Shown here: piece after piece, positions 8,901 through 17,326 of the stretch
Layout of the letters: each line of letters opens with the position of its first letter
Position numbering within the stretch: the first letter of the stretch is position 1
Assembly (NCBI RefSeq): GCF_030813115.1
Contig: NZ_JAUSTY010000002.1
Coordinates: forward strand, 248,001-312,000
DNA: 64,000 nt
Source: Bacillus horti
GTDB taxonomy: Bacteria > Bacillota > Bacilli > Caldalkalibacillales > JCM-10596
Direction: 5' to 3'
Program-made: the position numbers and the translations under genes
The notes under the pieces: generated by a model
Databases searched by the model: none
Seen by the model: only the letters and a program-made list of their open reading frames with translations
Told to the model about the DNA's origin: nothing

Positions 8901-10283
8901 ATGACTAATTCAGAAAAAACAAAGTTGGAACATAGCCAGCGAAATCAATACTCAAACTTTCTCATTATATGGATAGGTGAACTCGTATCTACCATTGGTA
9001 CCGGGTTGACCGGCTTTGCCTTAGGAATCTATGCTTTTAATCTAACAGGACAAGCTACTAGTGCAACAATGGTCGTCTTGCTTACATTCCTGCCAGCATT
9101 TCTCCTGCGCCCCTTTGGGGGCGTGCTGGCAGATCGAATTGATCGACGCCTTTTAATGATTGTAGGGAATCTAGGCTATGCTCTAGGAATAGGTCTAGTG
9201 TTTTTTGTGCTGACCACAAGGCCAGGTGAGCTATGGATGATTTATCCTGGCATAGCTATTAGCTCTGTGTTTTTTGCTGTTCTTAGTCCAGCCTATAAGG
9301 CGACGGTAACAGACCTTGTCCCACAGGAGCTGTACGGGAAAGCAAGTGGCTTAGTTCAGCTTTCTGGATCTGCTCAATTTTTATTAGCGCCTCTAATTGC
9401 GGGGGTTCTGATGTCTATTGTTGATATTAGCTATATCATTATGTTAGATATTATAACGTCTATCTTGTCAGCCGTTGCCATTCTTTTTGTTAGACGTACG
9501 GTGAAGCATAAGATCACCAGCAAAGAAAAAACAGAGGCCCATTTTTTAAGAGAAATGAGAGAGGGATTTAAAGCAGTTGTGATTAATCGTGGAATTGTCA
9601 TCTTGATTACTGTCACCTCACTCATCCTATTCTATATAGGGCTTCTGCAGGCACTCTTTACCCCTATGGGGTTATCTTTTACTGATCCGCGTACTCTAGG
9701 TACGGCTCAGTCCGTCTGTGCTATTGGTATGCTTATTAGTAGTGTGATTATAGGGATGTTTTGGTCAAAGCGGAAACACGCACTAGTTCTTTCTGTAGCC
9801 CTTGCTCTAATGGGTATATTCTACTCCTTTATTGGAGTCGTTGAGAATATCTGGGCAATCATTATACCTGGATTCCTATTCTTTTTTACTGTCCCCTTTG
9901 TTAATAGTAGCATTGAGGTGCTCATTAGACAGAATGTGAGTAATGAAAAACAAGGGAGAGTATGGTCCTTAATATCTGTTATTACAAATGTAGGAGCTAT
10001 GATCGCCTATGCTACTGCAGGCTTTTTGGCAGACAGAGTTTTTAATCCTCTACTTATGCCTGATGGTGCTTTAGCGTCTAGCTTTGGACAGATTTTTGGG
10101 GTCGGCCCAGGTCGTGGTATTGCTTTTATCTTTTTTATCTCTGGCCTCATTGTTGTCTTGCTCTCCGTTGTCATTTATCGCTCTAGATCAATTAGCGAGC
10201 TGGATAATCACATCGAATCTGTAGTAGATGAAGGATCTGGAGCTATAGGAGAAGCAGTTAGTGAAAATAAGATCCATTCATAA
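8901..10283 (+). CDS. MFS efflux transporter (macrolide-efflux type)
   Basis: This is a 460-residue major facilitator superfamily permease of about twelve membrane segments. The conserved loop-2 motif appears as GGVLADRIDRRLLM after the second helix, and the N-terminal layout matches the MefA/MFS_3 drug-efflux group. Lying between the polyketide genes and a thioesterase, it is most simply the exporter or self-resistance pump for the cluster product. The start has AAGGACAG upstream. A 111-base gap precedes it and a 177-base gap follows. The transported molecule is not known. Confidence 0.85.
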   Translation: MTNSEKTKLEHSQRNQYSNFLIIWIGELVSTIGTGLTGFALGIYAFNLTGQATSATMVVLLTFLPAFLLRPFGGVLADRIDRRLLMIVGNLGYALGIGLVFFVLTTRPGELWMIYPGIAISSVFFAVLSPAYKATVTDLVPQELYGKASGLVQLSGSAQFLLAPLIAGVLMSIVDISYIIMLDIITSILSAVAILFVRRTVKHKITSKEKTEAHFLREMREGFKAVVINRGIVILITVTSLILFYIGLLQALFTPMGLSFTDPRTLGTAQSVCAIGMLISSVIIGMFWSKRKHALVLSVALALMGIFYSFIGVVENIWAIIIPGFLFFFTVPFVNSSIEVLIRQNVSNEKQGRVWSLISVITNVGAMIAYATAGFLADRVFNPLLMPDGALASSFGQIFGVGPGRGIAFIFFISGLIVVLLSVVIYRSRSISELDNHIESVVDEGSGAIGEAVSENKIHS

Positions 10284-10460
10284 TTTTAAGTTAGTTCATC
10301 ATATATAAAAAAGGGCGTGCTTTTAAACATACAAGGTTCTAGAATGCTTTTGATGACAAAATTAATAATCGTGGAGGAATTTTACAAGATATAAAGAAAT
10401 TATTTAGTTAAGTTTGCTTATGCCAATTTTCAATCTTAAAAATAGGGGAAGGAGCTTTTT

Positions 10461-11213
10461 ATGAAGAAAAAATTCTTTCACCAATTAAAAGAGGGACAAG
10501 GTAAGCATCAGCTTATCTGCTTTCCTTATCTAGGAGGATACGCAAATTCCTTCTATGAACTTGCTCAGTCACTAGATGATGATATTGAGGTTTGGGCTGT
10601 CAATCCCCCTGGACATGGAGCCTGTACAATGAAGCCTCTAGAGAGCATAGAAAGCATGGTAGATGTCTATGCCGAAGAATTAAGAAATGTATTGAAGCCA
10701 CATGCAATATTTTTTGGTCATAGTATGGGAGGGATTATTGCTTTCTTTTTAGCTCAGCGAATATTGAAGTCTCAGGATTATGAAGGCGATATTGATGCTT
10801 TAATCCTTTCCGCTTGTAATCCACCTTGTGATTTTAGAACAAAAAATTATTCTCAGTTATCCGACGAAAATCTTATTGACCACTTGATTTCCTATGATGG
10901 ATTATCGGAGGAGTTGATCAATGAAAAAAGCTTGTTATCCTATTTTCTTCCTATTTTCCGAGCTGACTTTAAAGTACTAGAGTCATCAGCTTTCCATGAA
11001 TATACTCAACTAGATCTGCCTGTTCATTATTTGTGGGGAGAGCAAGACAAAATTGTGCCGATTGAAGGGACCACTCAATGGTCTAAATATTTTAAAAGGG
11101 ACATTGTATTACGGCCAATAGCTAATGCTTCCCATATGTTCATACAGCATCAAATGAAGGATGTTGTTGATCAACTTGAGGAGATTATGAATATGAACTT
11201 ACTGCGTTTATAA
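10461..11213 (+). CDS. Type II thioesterase
   Basis: This is an alpha/beta hydrolase of the editing thioesterase family (GrsT/SrfAD type), which removes stalled or wrong acyl groups from carrier proteins. Visible motifs are CFPYLGG at the oxyanion region, the nucleophile S88 in GHSMGG, the Asp in WGEQDKIVP and the His in ASHMF. At 250 residues it has the usual length. AGGGGAAGGAG lies ahead of the ATG. Presence of this gene shows that an NRPS or PKS assembly line is encoded nearby, and it supports the view that the cluster extends beyond the left edge. Confidence 0.92.
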   Translation: MKKKFFHQLKEGQGKHQLICFPYLGGYANSFYELAQSLDDDIEVWAVNPPGHGACTMKPLESIESMVDVYAEELRNVLKPHAIFFGHSMGGIIAFFLAQRILKSQDYEGDIDALILSACNPPCDFRTKNYSQLSDENLIDHLISYDGLSEELINEKSLLSYFLPIFRADFKVLESSAFHEYTQLDLPVHYLWGEQDKIVPIEGTTQWSKYFKRDIVLRPIANASHMFIQHQMKDVVDQLEEIMNMNLLRL

Positions 11214-11290
11214 TTTTTCGAAGAATGAGAATGATGCAAGGATTGTAAAAGTCTACGTTTGGATATTAAGGGAGGAGCAGAGAGAATAAC

Positions 11291-13630
11291 ATGCTATTCA
11301 AAATGCTAAAAAAGGACTTTCTGAAGAAAAAAATCATAACGGTATCTCTCTTTGTTTTTATTACGTTATCTGCGTTACTTGTGGCTAGTGGATCAAATAT
11401 GATTCTAGAGCTATTCCATTCTATGAATTCTTTATTCGAGAGATCTAGTGCCCCTCATTTTGTTCAGATGCATGCGGGTGAGGTGGATCAGGGAGAAATA
11501 GAGGATTTTTCCTCAAGGAACAGTCTTGTACAGGATAAACAAATTGCTGAAATGCTTAATATTGATGGAAGTAGCATCACGCTAGGGAACAGTTCTACAC
11601 CAGAGCAGCTCAGTGTCATGGATCATTACTTTGTAAAGCAAAACGAATCATTTGATTTTTTGCTGAACCTTGAAAGTGAAGTAATAAACGTTTCAATGGG
11701 AGAAATTGCCGTTCCTATTTACTTTATGCAACAGGGGGATATGGCAATAGGGGACAAGGTTACTATCGCTGGACCAGAGCATGATCTGGAATTCAGAGTT
11801 GTTGAGTTTGTTCGAGATGTACAGATGAACCCATCTATTATTCATTCAAAGCGCTTTGTCGTGCATGAGGCTGATTTTAATCAATTAAAGAATAGTCTCG
11901 GAGAGCTTGAGTATTTAATTGAATTCCAGCTGACAGATGAAAGTAAAATAAGTGAATTCAGACAAGCATATCAATCAGCTAACCTACCTAATAGAGGACC
12001 AGATATAGATCTGAATTTGTTTATGACATTAAATGCTTTAACTGATGGGATCGTTGCTGTTGTCATTATATTAGTGAGCTTACTGCTCATCGTCATTGCT
12101 TTATTGTGTATTAGGTTTACCATTTTAGCTGCAGTTGAAGAGGATCTTAGAGAAATTGGAGTTATGAAAGCAATAGGCATTAAACAGAAGGATATAAAAA
12201 GATTATATCTATTTAAATATATTTTTTTAGGGGCACTAGGCTCGCTCTTAGGTTACATAGTATCTTTATTTATTAATCATCTTTTTACAGGAAATATCAT
12301 GCTTTATCTAGGTACGGCACCAAAGAGCTTGTTGCAATACATGATACCGCTTCTTTCAGTAGGCTTAATTTTCCTGATTGTCGTGTTGTTCTGTTTGTTT
12401 GTTCTGAGGGCTTTTAACAAGATATCGGCAGTAGAGGCCTTGCGCTCTGGAAGTATGGGCGGAAACCAAAAGGCAAGTAGGTTTCTCTCGTTATACAAAA
12501 GTAAACTTTCGAATCTTCAGTTATTTCTTGGTTTAAAGGATGTTATGGGGCGATTTAGAATGTATGCCTTACTATTTTTCGTCTTCTTTATTTGCTCCTT
12601 TATTATCATTGTTCCTGTTCATTTCCTGAATACGATTCAATCCCCTAGTTTTATTACGTACATGGGCATTGAAAAGAGTGATATTAGGATCGATTTACAG
12701 CAATCAGAATCCATCACAGAGGATTTTAATGATATGCTCGGGTATATTCAAAATGATCAAGATGTTGAACGGTTCTCACCATTAGTAACGAGTCAGTTTA
12801 AATTTATTAATGATGAAGGGCTGGCGGAAAACCTTACAGTTGAAACGGGTGACTATTCAATCTTCCCATTAGAATATTTAGAGGGTTCAGCTCCAAGGCA
12901 GGAAAATGAAATAGCTCTTTCTTACCTGAATGGTGATGAAATGGGAAAAGAAGTAGGTGATCCTATTTATCTTGTTTACGATGGAGAAGAAAGAGAAATG
13001 GTTGTAAGCGGTATTTATCAGGATGTAACCAATGGGGGACGAACAGCAAAAGCCTTACTTCCTTTTAATGAGGATGCTGTCCTATGGTATGAAGTGAGCC
13101 TAGACTTAAAGTCTGTGGATACGATTAATGATAAGATGCTGGAATACTCTGAGGCTTTTTATCCAGCAAGAGTAACTGATATAGAGGGATATCTTTCTAA
13201 CACATTAGGAAATACAATTGAACAGCTAAGATTAGTAACGATACTAGCGATCATTATTGCTATAAGCGTTACAGTATTAATCACGTCCTTATTTTTAAAG
13301 ATGTTAGTGGCAAAAGACTATTCAAAGATTGTCATTATGAAAAGTCTTGGCTTTTCTTCCAAGGATGTCCGTACTCAGTATGTCATACGTGCTCTTCTGG
13401 TGCTCGTGCTTGGAATCGTTTGTGGTACGATTTTCTCAAATACAATTGGACAGGTTTTAATTAGTGCTGTCATGTCTTTTGTGGGAGCAGCCAATATTTC
13501 GTTTGTTATCAATCCATTACAAGCGTATATTTTATGTCCCCTTCTACTGATCTTGACCGTTACCATTACAACTTTACTTAGTGTCGTATCCGTTAATAAA
13601 TCAAGCATAGCTGAGATGAATGCTGGATAA
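11291..13630 (+). CDS. ABC transporter permease with two FtsX-like domains
   Basis: This large (779 aa) permease has one N-terminal membrane helix, an extracellular region to about residue 240, three helices, a further helix near residue 425, a second extracellular region and three final helices. This is the double FtsX arrangement of MacB/LolE/BceB-like exporters and mechanotransducers. The phrase EIGVMKAIGIKQKD and its repeat IVIMKSLGFSSKD mark the two cytoplasmic coupling loops. It is co-directional with its ATPase just downstream. Such pairs often act in peptide-antibiotic export or resistance; in this cluster that is inference. Confidence 0.87.
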   Translation: MLFKMLKKDFLKKKIITVSLFVFITLSALLVASGSNMILELFHSMNSLFERSSAPHFVQMHAGEVDQGEIEDFSSRNSLVQDKQIAEMLNIDGSSITLGNSSTPEQLSVMDHYFVKQNESFDFLLNLESEVINVSMGEIAVPIYFMQQGDMAIGDKVTIAGPEHDLEFRVVEFVRDVQMNPSIIHSKRFVVHEADFNQLKNSLGELEYLIEFQLTDESKISEFRQAYQSANLPNRGPDIDLNLFMTLNALTDGIVAVVIILVSLLLIVIALLCIRFTILAAVEEDLREIGVMKAIGIKQKDIKRLYLFKYIFLGALGSLLGYIVSLFINHLFTGNIMLYLGTAPKSLLQYMIPLLSVGLIFLIVVLFCLFVLRAFNKISAVEALRSGSMGGNQKASRFLSLYKSKLSNLQLFLGLKDVMGRFRMYALLFFVFFICSFIIIVPVHFLNTIQSPSFITYMGIEKSDIRIDLQQSESITEDFNDMLGYIQNDQDVERFSPLVTSQFKFINDEGLAENLTVETGDYSIFPLEYLEGSAPRQENEIALSYLNGDEMGKEVGDPIYLVYDGEEREMVVSGIYQDVTNGGRTAKALLPFNEDAVLWYEVSLDLKSVDTINDKMLEYSEAFYPARVTDIEGYLSNTLGNTIEQLRLVTILAIIIAISVTVLITSLFLKMLVAKDYSKIVIMKSLGFSSKDVRTQYVIRALLVLVLGIVCGTIFSNTIGQVLISAVMSFVGAANISFVINPLQAYILCPLLLILTVTITTLLSVVSVNKSSIAEMNAG

Positions 13631-13643
13631 GGAGAGGAATAGC

Positions 13644-14411
13644 ATGGGAGTCATATTAGAATCGAAAGAGTTGAGTAAGGTCTATTCTGTAGACAAGGAA
13701 AATAAGCAGGATATCCTTAAAAATGTAAATTTACAAATAAATAAAGGAGAGTTTGTCTCAGTTATGGGACCTTCAGGTTCGGGGAAATCTACTCTTCTTT
13801 ATAATATAAGTGGAATGGATAGATTGACTTCAGGCAGTGTACAGTTCAATGGTCAAGAAATTTCCACCTTCTCTGAGCAGGAGCTGTCTACCTTACGCTT
13901 AAATAAAATGGGTTTTATTTTTCAACAGATTCATTTGCTTAAGAATCTTAATATTTTTGATAACATCGTTTTATCTGCCTACTTAGCTAAAAAAGATAGC
14001 CGTAAATCTATTAATAAGCGCGCAACTGAGCTAATGAAGAGGACGAACATTTCGAGCTTAGCAGATCATGATGTTACTCAGGCATCAGGAGGCCAGCTAC
14101 AAAGAGTGGCTATTTGTCGAGCATTAATTAATCAACCAGATATTGTGTTTGGTGATGAACCTACTGGGGCATTGAACTCTAAATCTGCAGATGAGGTCAT
14201 GGAGATTCTTGCGGATATTAATCAGACTGGTACGACCATAATGCTAGTCACCCATGATGTTAAAGTGGCTGCTAAAACAGAACGTATTCTTTACATGCTA
14301 GACGGAAATATTGTAGGTGAATACCAGCTTGGTAAATATAGAAAAGAAAAAAATGATAGCCGAGCTAGAGAAGAGGAAGTTTCACGATGGTTAATGAAGC
14401 TTGGATTTTAG
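13644..14411 (+). CDS. ABC transporter ATP-binding protein (MacB/LolD-like)
   Basis: This ATPase partners the FtsX permease ahead of it. Walker A is GPSGSGKST, the Q-loop FIFQQIH, the signature QASGGQLQRVA (Ala before SGGQ), and Walker B DIVFGDEPTGA, followed by a switch His in LVTHD. An in-frame ATG at 13620 overlaps the permease end, but the ribosome site AAGGAGAGG (13628-13636) lies between it and ATG 13644, so I place the start at 13644. The C-terminal tail of about 30 charged residues after the last strand is a little longer than usual. Confidence 0.93.
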   Translation: MGVILESKELSKVYSVDKENKQDILKNVNLQINKGEFVSVMGPSGSGKSTLLYNISGMDRLTSGSVQFNGQEISTFSEQELSTLRLNKMGFIFQQIHLLKNLNIFDNIVLSAYLAKKDSRKSINKRATELMKRTNISSLADHDVTQASGGQLQRVAICRALINQPDIVFGDEPTGALNSKSADEVMEILADINQTGTTIMLVTHDVKVAAKTERILYMLDGNIVGEYQLGKYRKEKNDSRAREEEVSRWLMKLGF

Positions 14412-14558
14412 AAGGAACTTTGTTTAATTTTAAGCGTCTATATAGAACATCAGATCATTATATTTAGGATAGAATAATTCAGGGATAGAAGTAAATGAAT
14501 TACTATAGAACAAATTAGAAATGGGTAACTAAAAATATAGGCAGCAGGTGAAGAGCAG

Positions 14559-16067
14559 ATGAAAAGTCAAATGCAACATCTACTGAAGCAAACAGCTTCG
14601 AAGGCATTACTAGTTGGGGTCACAGTAGGGATAGTTATATTAGGGTCAGGAGGAAATTCTCAAGGGGAAGCTACTTCTGTCCCCTTTTCCTTACAAGAAC
14701 AGGGAAAAAACCAACCTCAGCAAGTAAAAGCCTGGCAATCGTCACAATCGGATATTCAAGAACAAAATCAAACGATGATTTTTGTTAATAACCAAAGAAT
14801 GTCTGGTCAAACAAATCCATTTATCGCTCAAGGGGTTACCTATGTGCCGTTACGTGATTTTGTTATCAATACAGGTGCTAGCCTGAGTTGGAATGGAAAA
14901 AGTGGAGAAGTCATCATTCAGTACGGACCAAATAAGATGGTTCATGAAGTAGGATCTGATGTATGGCATACAAATGGGGATCGTTCTTTGATGACTAGTC
15001 CTTCTAGAGTCATTCAAGGGGTTACATTTCTTCCTTTTAGAGATCTATCAAACGCATTTGAAGCAAGCTTTAGCTTATGGAAAACATCAGACGGAACATT
15101 AATTAGTATGCAGACGCCAGACCAAGATAAATACGCTGTAGAAGACACTGTAGCTAAAATTGATGCGTATCTGAAAAACGAAAGCTATGTAGGAAATGTT
15201 TTGATTGCTAAGCAGGGAGAGATTTTACTGGAGGACGGGTATGGTCCAGCAGGTAAAGGTCAATTGAATCAACCTGAAAGAAAGAGCAGAATTGCATCTA
15301 TTAGTAAGCAATTTACTGCGGCAGCGATTTTGAAGCTAGCAGAGAAAGACAAGCTGGCGCTTTCGGATACGCTTAATAAGTTCATTCCTGAGTTTCCACG
15401 GGGTACAGAGATAACGCTTGATATGCTACTCTCTCATACAGCTGGATTGCCTGCTGATATTCCGCGTGTGCAAGGGGCAACTGTAGAGGAAACGGTAGCG
15501 TCTATAAAAAATATGAAGCTTGGTTTTGACCCTGGAACTGCTTATCGATATAGTAATCCTGGATATGTTTTATTAGCCCATATTATAGAAAAAGCCTCAG
15601 GCATGAGCTATGAGAGCTTTTTAAGTGAAAGCTTTTTTAAACCATTAGGCATGACCTCTACAGGTGAAGCTACTCCAGATTCAGATACGATTCAAGGCCA
15701 TCTTTTAGATCAAGGGAAGCTAAATGTCGCAGGCTACTATATTTCCCAATCAGGTACAGGCAGCCTGTATTCTACTGTTTATGATTTGCTCAAATGGGAG
15801 CAGGCTTTATACACCGAAGAGATTCTTTCACAAGCTTCTATTGAAAAGATGTATGTCCCGAGTCCTTATAAAAATTACGGCTATGGATGGGAGATAGAAG
15901 AAAGAAAGGGCTCAAGAATTGTATCGACAACAGGTGGTGGAAGAGGATACACCACAAAGCTGATTCGGGATTTAGATAATGAGCTAGTGATCATCTTACT
16001 TAGTAATCAAGGTCAATTGGATATAAATAAATTCAGTTCAACTATTCTAAATATGTTTGATGAATAA
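14559..16067 (+). CDS. Secreted S12 serine hydrolase (beta-lactamase fold) with N-terminal stalk domain
   Basis: The N-terminus has a signal-like helix. Residues about 60-195 form two copies of the copper-amine-oxidase-N stalk fold, each with a VTYVPLRDF-like signature. The rest is a class C beta-lactamase-type serine hydrolase: S247-I-S-K250 is the SxxK nucleophile/base pair, Y331-S-N333 the second motif, and T458-G-G the third. Such enzymes include D-amino-acid peptidases, and ZmaM and ClbP of this clan activate prodrugs of zwittermicin and colibactin in the periplasm or outer face. Position next to an ABC exporter in this cluster makes that role plausible. A cell-wall peptidase or esterase unrelated to the cluster is the alternative. 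Confidence 0.85.
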   Translation: MKSQMQHLLKQTASKALLVGVTVGIVILGSGGNSQGEATSVPFSLQEQGKNQPQQVKAWQSSQSDIQEQNQTMIFVNNQRMSGQTNPFIAQGVTYVPLRDFVINTGASLSWNGKSGEVIIQYGPNKMVHEVGSDVWHTNGDRSLMTSPSRVIQGVTFLPFRDLSNAFEASFSLWKTSDGTLISMQTPDQDKYAVEDTVAKIDAYLKNESYVGNVLIAKQGEILLEDGYGPAGKGQLNQPERKSRIASISKQFTAAAILKLAEKDKLALSDTLNKFIPEFPRGTEITLDMLLSHTAGLPADIPRVQGATVEETVASIKNMKLGFDPGTAYRYSNPGYVLLAHIIEKASGMSYESFLSESFFKPLGMTSTGEATPDSDTIQGHLLDQGKLNVAGYYISQSGTGSLYSTVYDLLKWEQALYTEEILSQASIEKMYVPSPYKNYGYGWEIEERKGSRIVSTTGGGRGYTTKLIRDLDNELVIILLSNQGQLDINKFSSTILNMFDE

Positions 16068-16069
16068 AG

Positions 16070-16114
16070 AACAAGAGCATGCTTATCTTTAAGGATAGAG
16101 CATGCTCTTGTTTT
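16070..16114 (+). terminator. Rho-independent terminator after the biosynthetic cluster
   Basis: A perfect stem CAAGAGCATGC / GCATGCTCTTG with an outer AA/TT extension is followed by TTTT three bases after the serine hydrolase stop codon. This strong hairpin marks the end of the cluster. Confidence 0.88.
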
Positions 16115-16186
16115 GATAAGTGGCAAATCTAAAAAGACGATCCGTTTTTTAATTTATAAGACAAACCTAATTATTAACAGTGAGAG

Positions 16187-16325
16187 GTTATGGGGAATCT
16201 AAAGTTCCATGGTAATATAGGATGATCTCCTATGATGAACAATGCATCTTCATCATTAGGGGTTCTTTTAGCTTTATCATTGGAGCGTCATAAGTTCTTA
16301 CGGAGTCACATACAATCTCCATAAC
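16187..16325 (+). ncRNA. Candidate structured RNA or leader upstream of the small gene pair
   Basis: The ends pair over ten positions: GTTATGGGGA (16187-16196) with TCTCCATAAC (16316-16325), one G-U. Inside are two clean hairpins, ATAGGA/TCCTAT (16217-16233) and TGATGAA/TTCATCA (16233-16255), and a possible TAAG/CTTA hairpin near 16292. This closed multi-branch layout ends 32 bases before the next start codon. I do not recognise it as a named riboswitch. Chance pairing in AT-rich DNA is possible, so this is a lead rather than a gene call. Confidence 0.35.
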
Positions 16326-16357
16326 GAATCCTTCAGACAAGAATAGGGGGTTGTAAG

Positions 16358-16588
16358 GTGGACAGAAATGTAAAAGTGATGTTTGATCGGCAGCTTTATG
16401 TATTTTGTCAAGAAGCTGCTCAAATATGTCATAGTAAGGAATTTAAACAGCTACACAAAGAGATGGCAAAGCTTTATCGTAAAAAAGGTGTAAATAACTT
16501 TAAGGTTATTGCCTTTCATGACTCTTTATATAGTATCTATATGGAACAGCATGATGGAGAGCTTTCTTCACAAATGCGTTCGTTATAG
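16358..16588 (+). CDS. Small conserved-looking protein of unknown function
   Basis: This 76-residue protein starts with GTG at 16358, preceded by GGGGG and AAGG. It is rich in Lys, His and aromatic residues (FDRQLYVFCQEA, LYRKKGVNNFKVIAFHDSLYSIYMEQ) and has no signal or membrane segment. The stop is six bases before the next ATG, so the two genes are probably one transcript. I do not recognise the family. A role as antitoxin or partner of the next protein is only a positional guess. Confidence 0.55.
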   Translation: MDRNVKVMFDRQLYVFCQEAAQICHSKEFKQLHKEMAKLYRKKGVNNFKVIAFHDSLYSIYMEQHDGELSSQMRSL

Positions 16589-16594
16589 ATAAGT

Positions 16595-16819
16595 ATGATG
16601 AATGTGATCATTACGTCCCATGCTAAGAAAAGATTAACACAGCCACGGCAACAAGGAATTCAGCTAAAAGAAATTTTTCATGTCGCAGAAAAGATTCCAG
16701 GGTCTATCCCAATCGCCACTAGATTCCGTGGATTTATCTCGACAAACGGAAAAATTTATGATATTGTAGCTAAGGACATCCCAAGTGGACGTCTTATCAT
16801 TACCGTTATTGGTAAATGA
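16595..16819 (+). CDS. Small DUF4258/RelE-like protein
   Basis: This 74-residue protein begins with a SHAKKRLTQPRQQGI segment and ends with GRLIITVIGK. His-Ala-x-x-Arg, an EI(F)xVAEKIPG middle and a final beta-hairpin recall the DUF4258 and RelE/ParE-like small toxin fold, but I cannot confirm this. ATGs at 16595 and 16598 are both possible, and no good ribosome site is seen, so translation is probably coupled to the preceding 76-residue gene. The pair lies just upstream of the rpsO leader. No toxin activity should be assumed from this reading. Confidence 0.55.
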   Translation: MMNVIITSHAKKRLTQPRQQGIQLKEIFHVAEKIPGSIPIATRFRGFISTNGKIYDIVAKDIPSGRLIITVIGK

Positions 16820-16829
16820 TAACCTTTAG

Positions 16830-16890
16830 CATGGCTTATCGACTCACCGACGAATAGCTGGGCTTTAGGGGATTATGTAAAAGGAGGTGA
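16830..16890 (+). promoter_or_regulatory. Candidate rpsO (S15) leader
   Basis: The 75 bases between the small-gene stop and rpsO hold short complementary blocks: CCT..AGC with GCT..AGG around 16822-16870, and GCT..TCG with CGA..AGC inside. They end just before the AAGGAGGTGA ribosome site. S15 represses its own mRNA in many bacteria by binding a leader of this size, so a regulatory fold is plausible. The helices I see are short and interrupted, so confidence is low. Confidence 0.35.
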
Positions 16891-16895
16891 ATAGG

Positions 16896-17165
16896 ATGGC
16901 ACTAACACAAGAGCGTAAAAATGAACTGATTAGTGAATATAAGGTTCATGATACAGACACAGGATCACCAGAGGTACAAATTGCTATCCTTACGGAGAAG
17001 ATTAATTACCTTAATGATCACTTGCGTGAACACAAGAAGGATCACCACTCTCGTCGTGGATTGATGAAAATGGTTGGTCAACGTCGTAACTTGTTAACTT
17101 ATCTTCGTAACAATGATATTCAACGTTACCGTAACTTAATTAACAAGCTAGGATTACGTAGATAG
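16896..17165 (+). CDS. rpsO: 30S ribosomal protein S15
   Basis: This 89-residue protein is S15, which binds the central domain of 16S rRNA and nucleates the platform of the 30S subunit. The family core is plain: [16 protein letters not shown], then [15 protein letters not shown] and RRNLLTYLR. The ATG at 16896 follows AAGGAGGTGAATAGG at good spacing; the in-frame start nine bases earlier falls inside that ribosome site and is rejected. It is followed by its own terminator and then pnp, the order found in B. subtilis. The usual upstream neighbour ribC is absent; the small gene pair and biosynthetic cluster are there instead. Confidence 0.98.
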   Translation: MALTQERKNELISEYKVHDTDTGSPEVQIAILTEKINYLNDHLREHKKDHHSRRGLMKMVGQRRNLLTYLRNNDIQRYRNLINKLGLRR

Positions 17166-17172
17166 TACAGTG

Positions 17173-17199
17173 AAAGCGGGGAATTTTTTCCCGCTTTTT
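17173..17199 (+). terminator. Terminator or attenuator after rpsO
   Basis: The stem AAAGCGGGGAA / TTCCCGCTTT is followed by TT within eight bases of the rpsO stop. In this position it may end most transcripts while letting some pass into pnp. Confidence 0.85.
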
Positions 17200-17326
17200 C
17201 TACATTTTAATGTCCATTTTCCTTAATGAAAAGCTTCTTTTATTTTTACATAATTAAGGGCATAATGGAAGGAAAGATATTTTAATCAAAATGAAGAGAT
17301 ATATCGAGAGGAGGATAAAACACATC

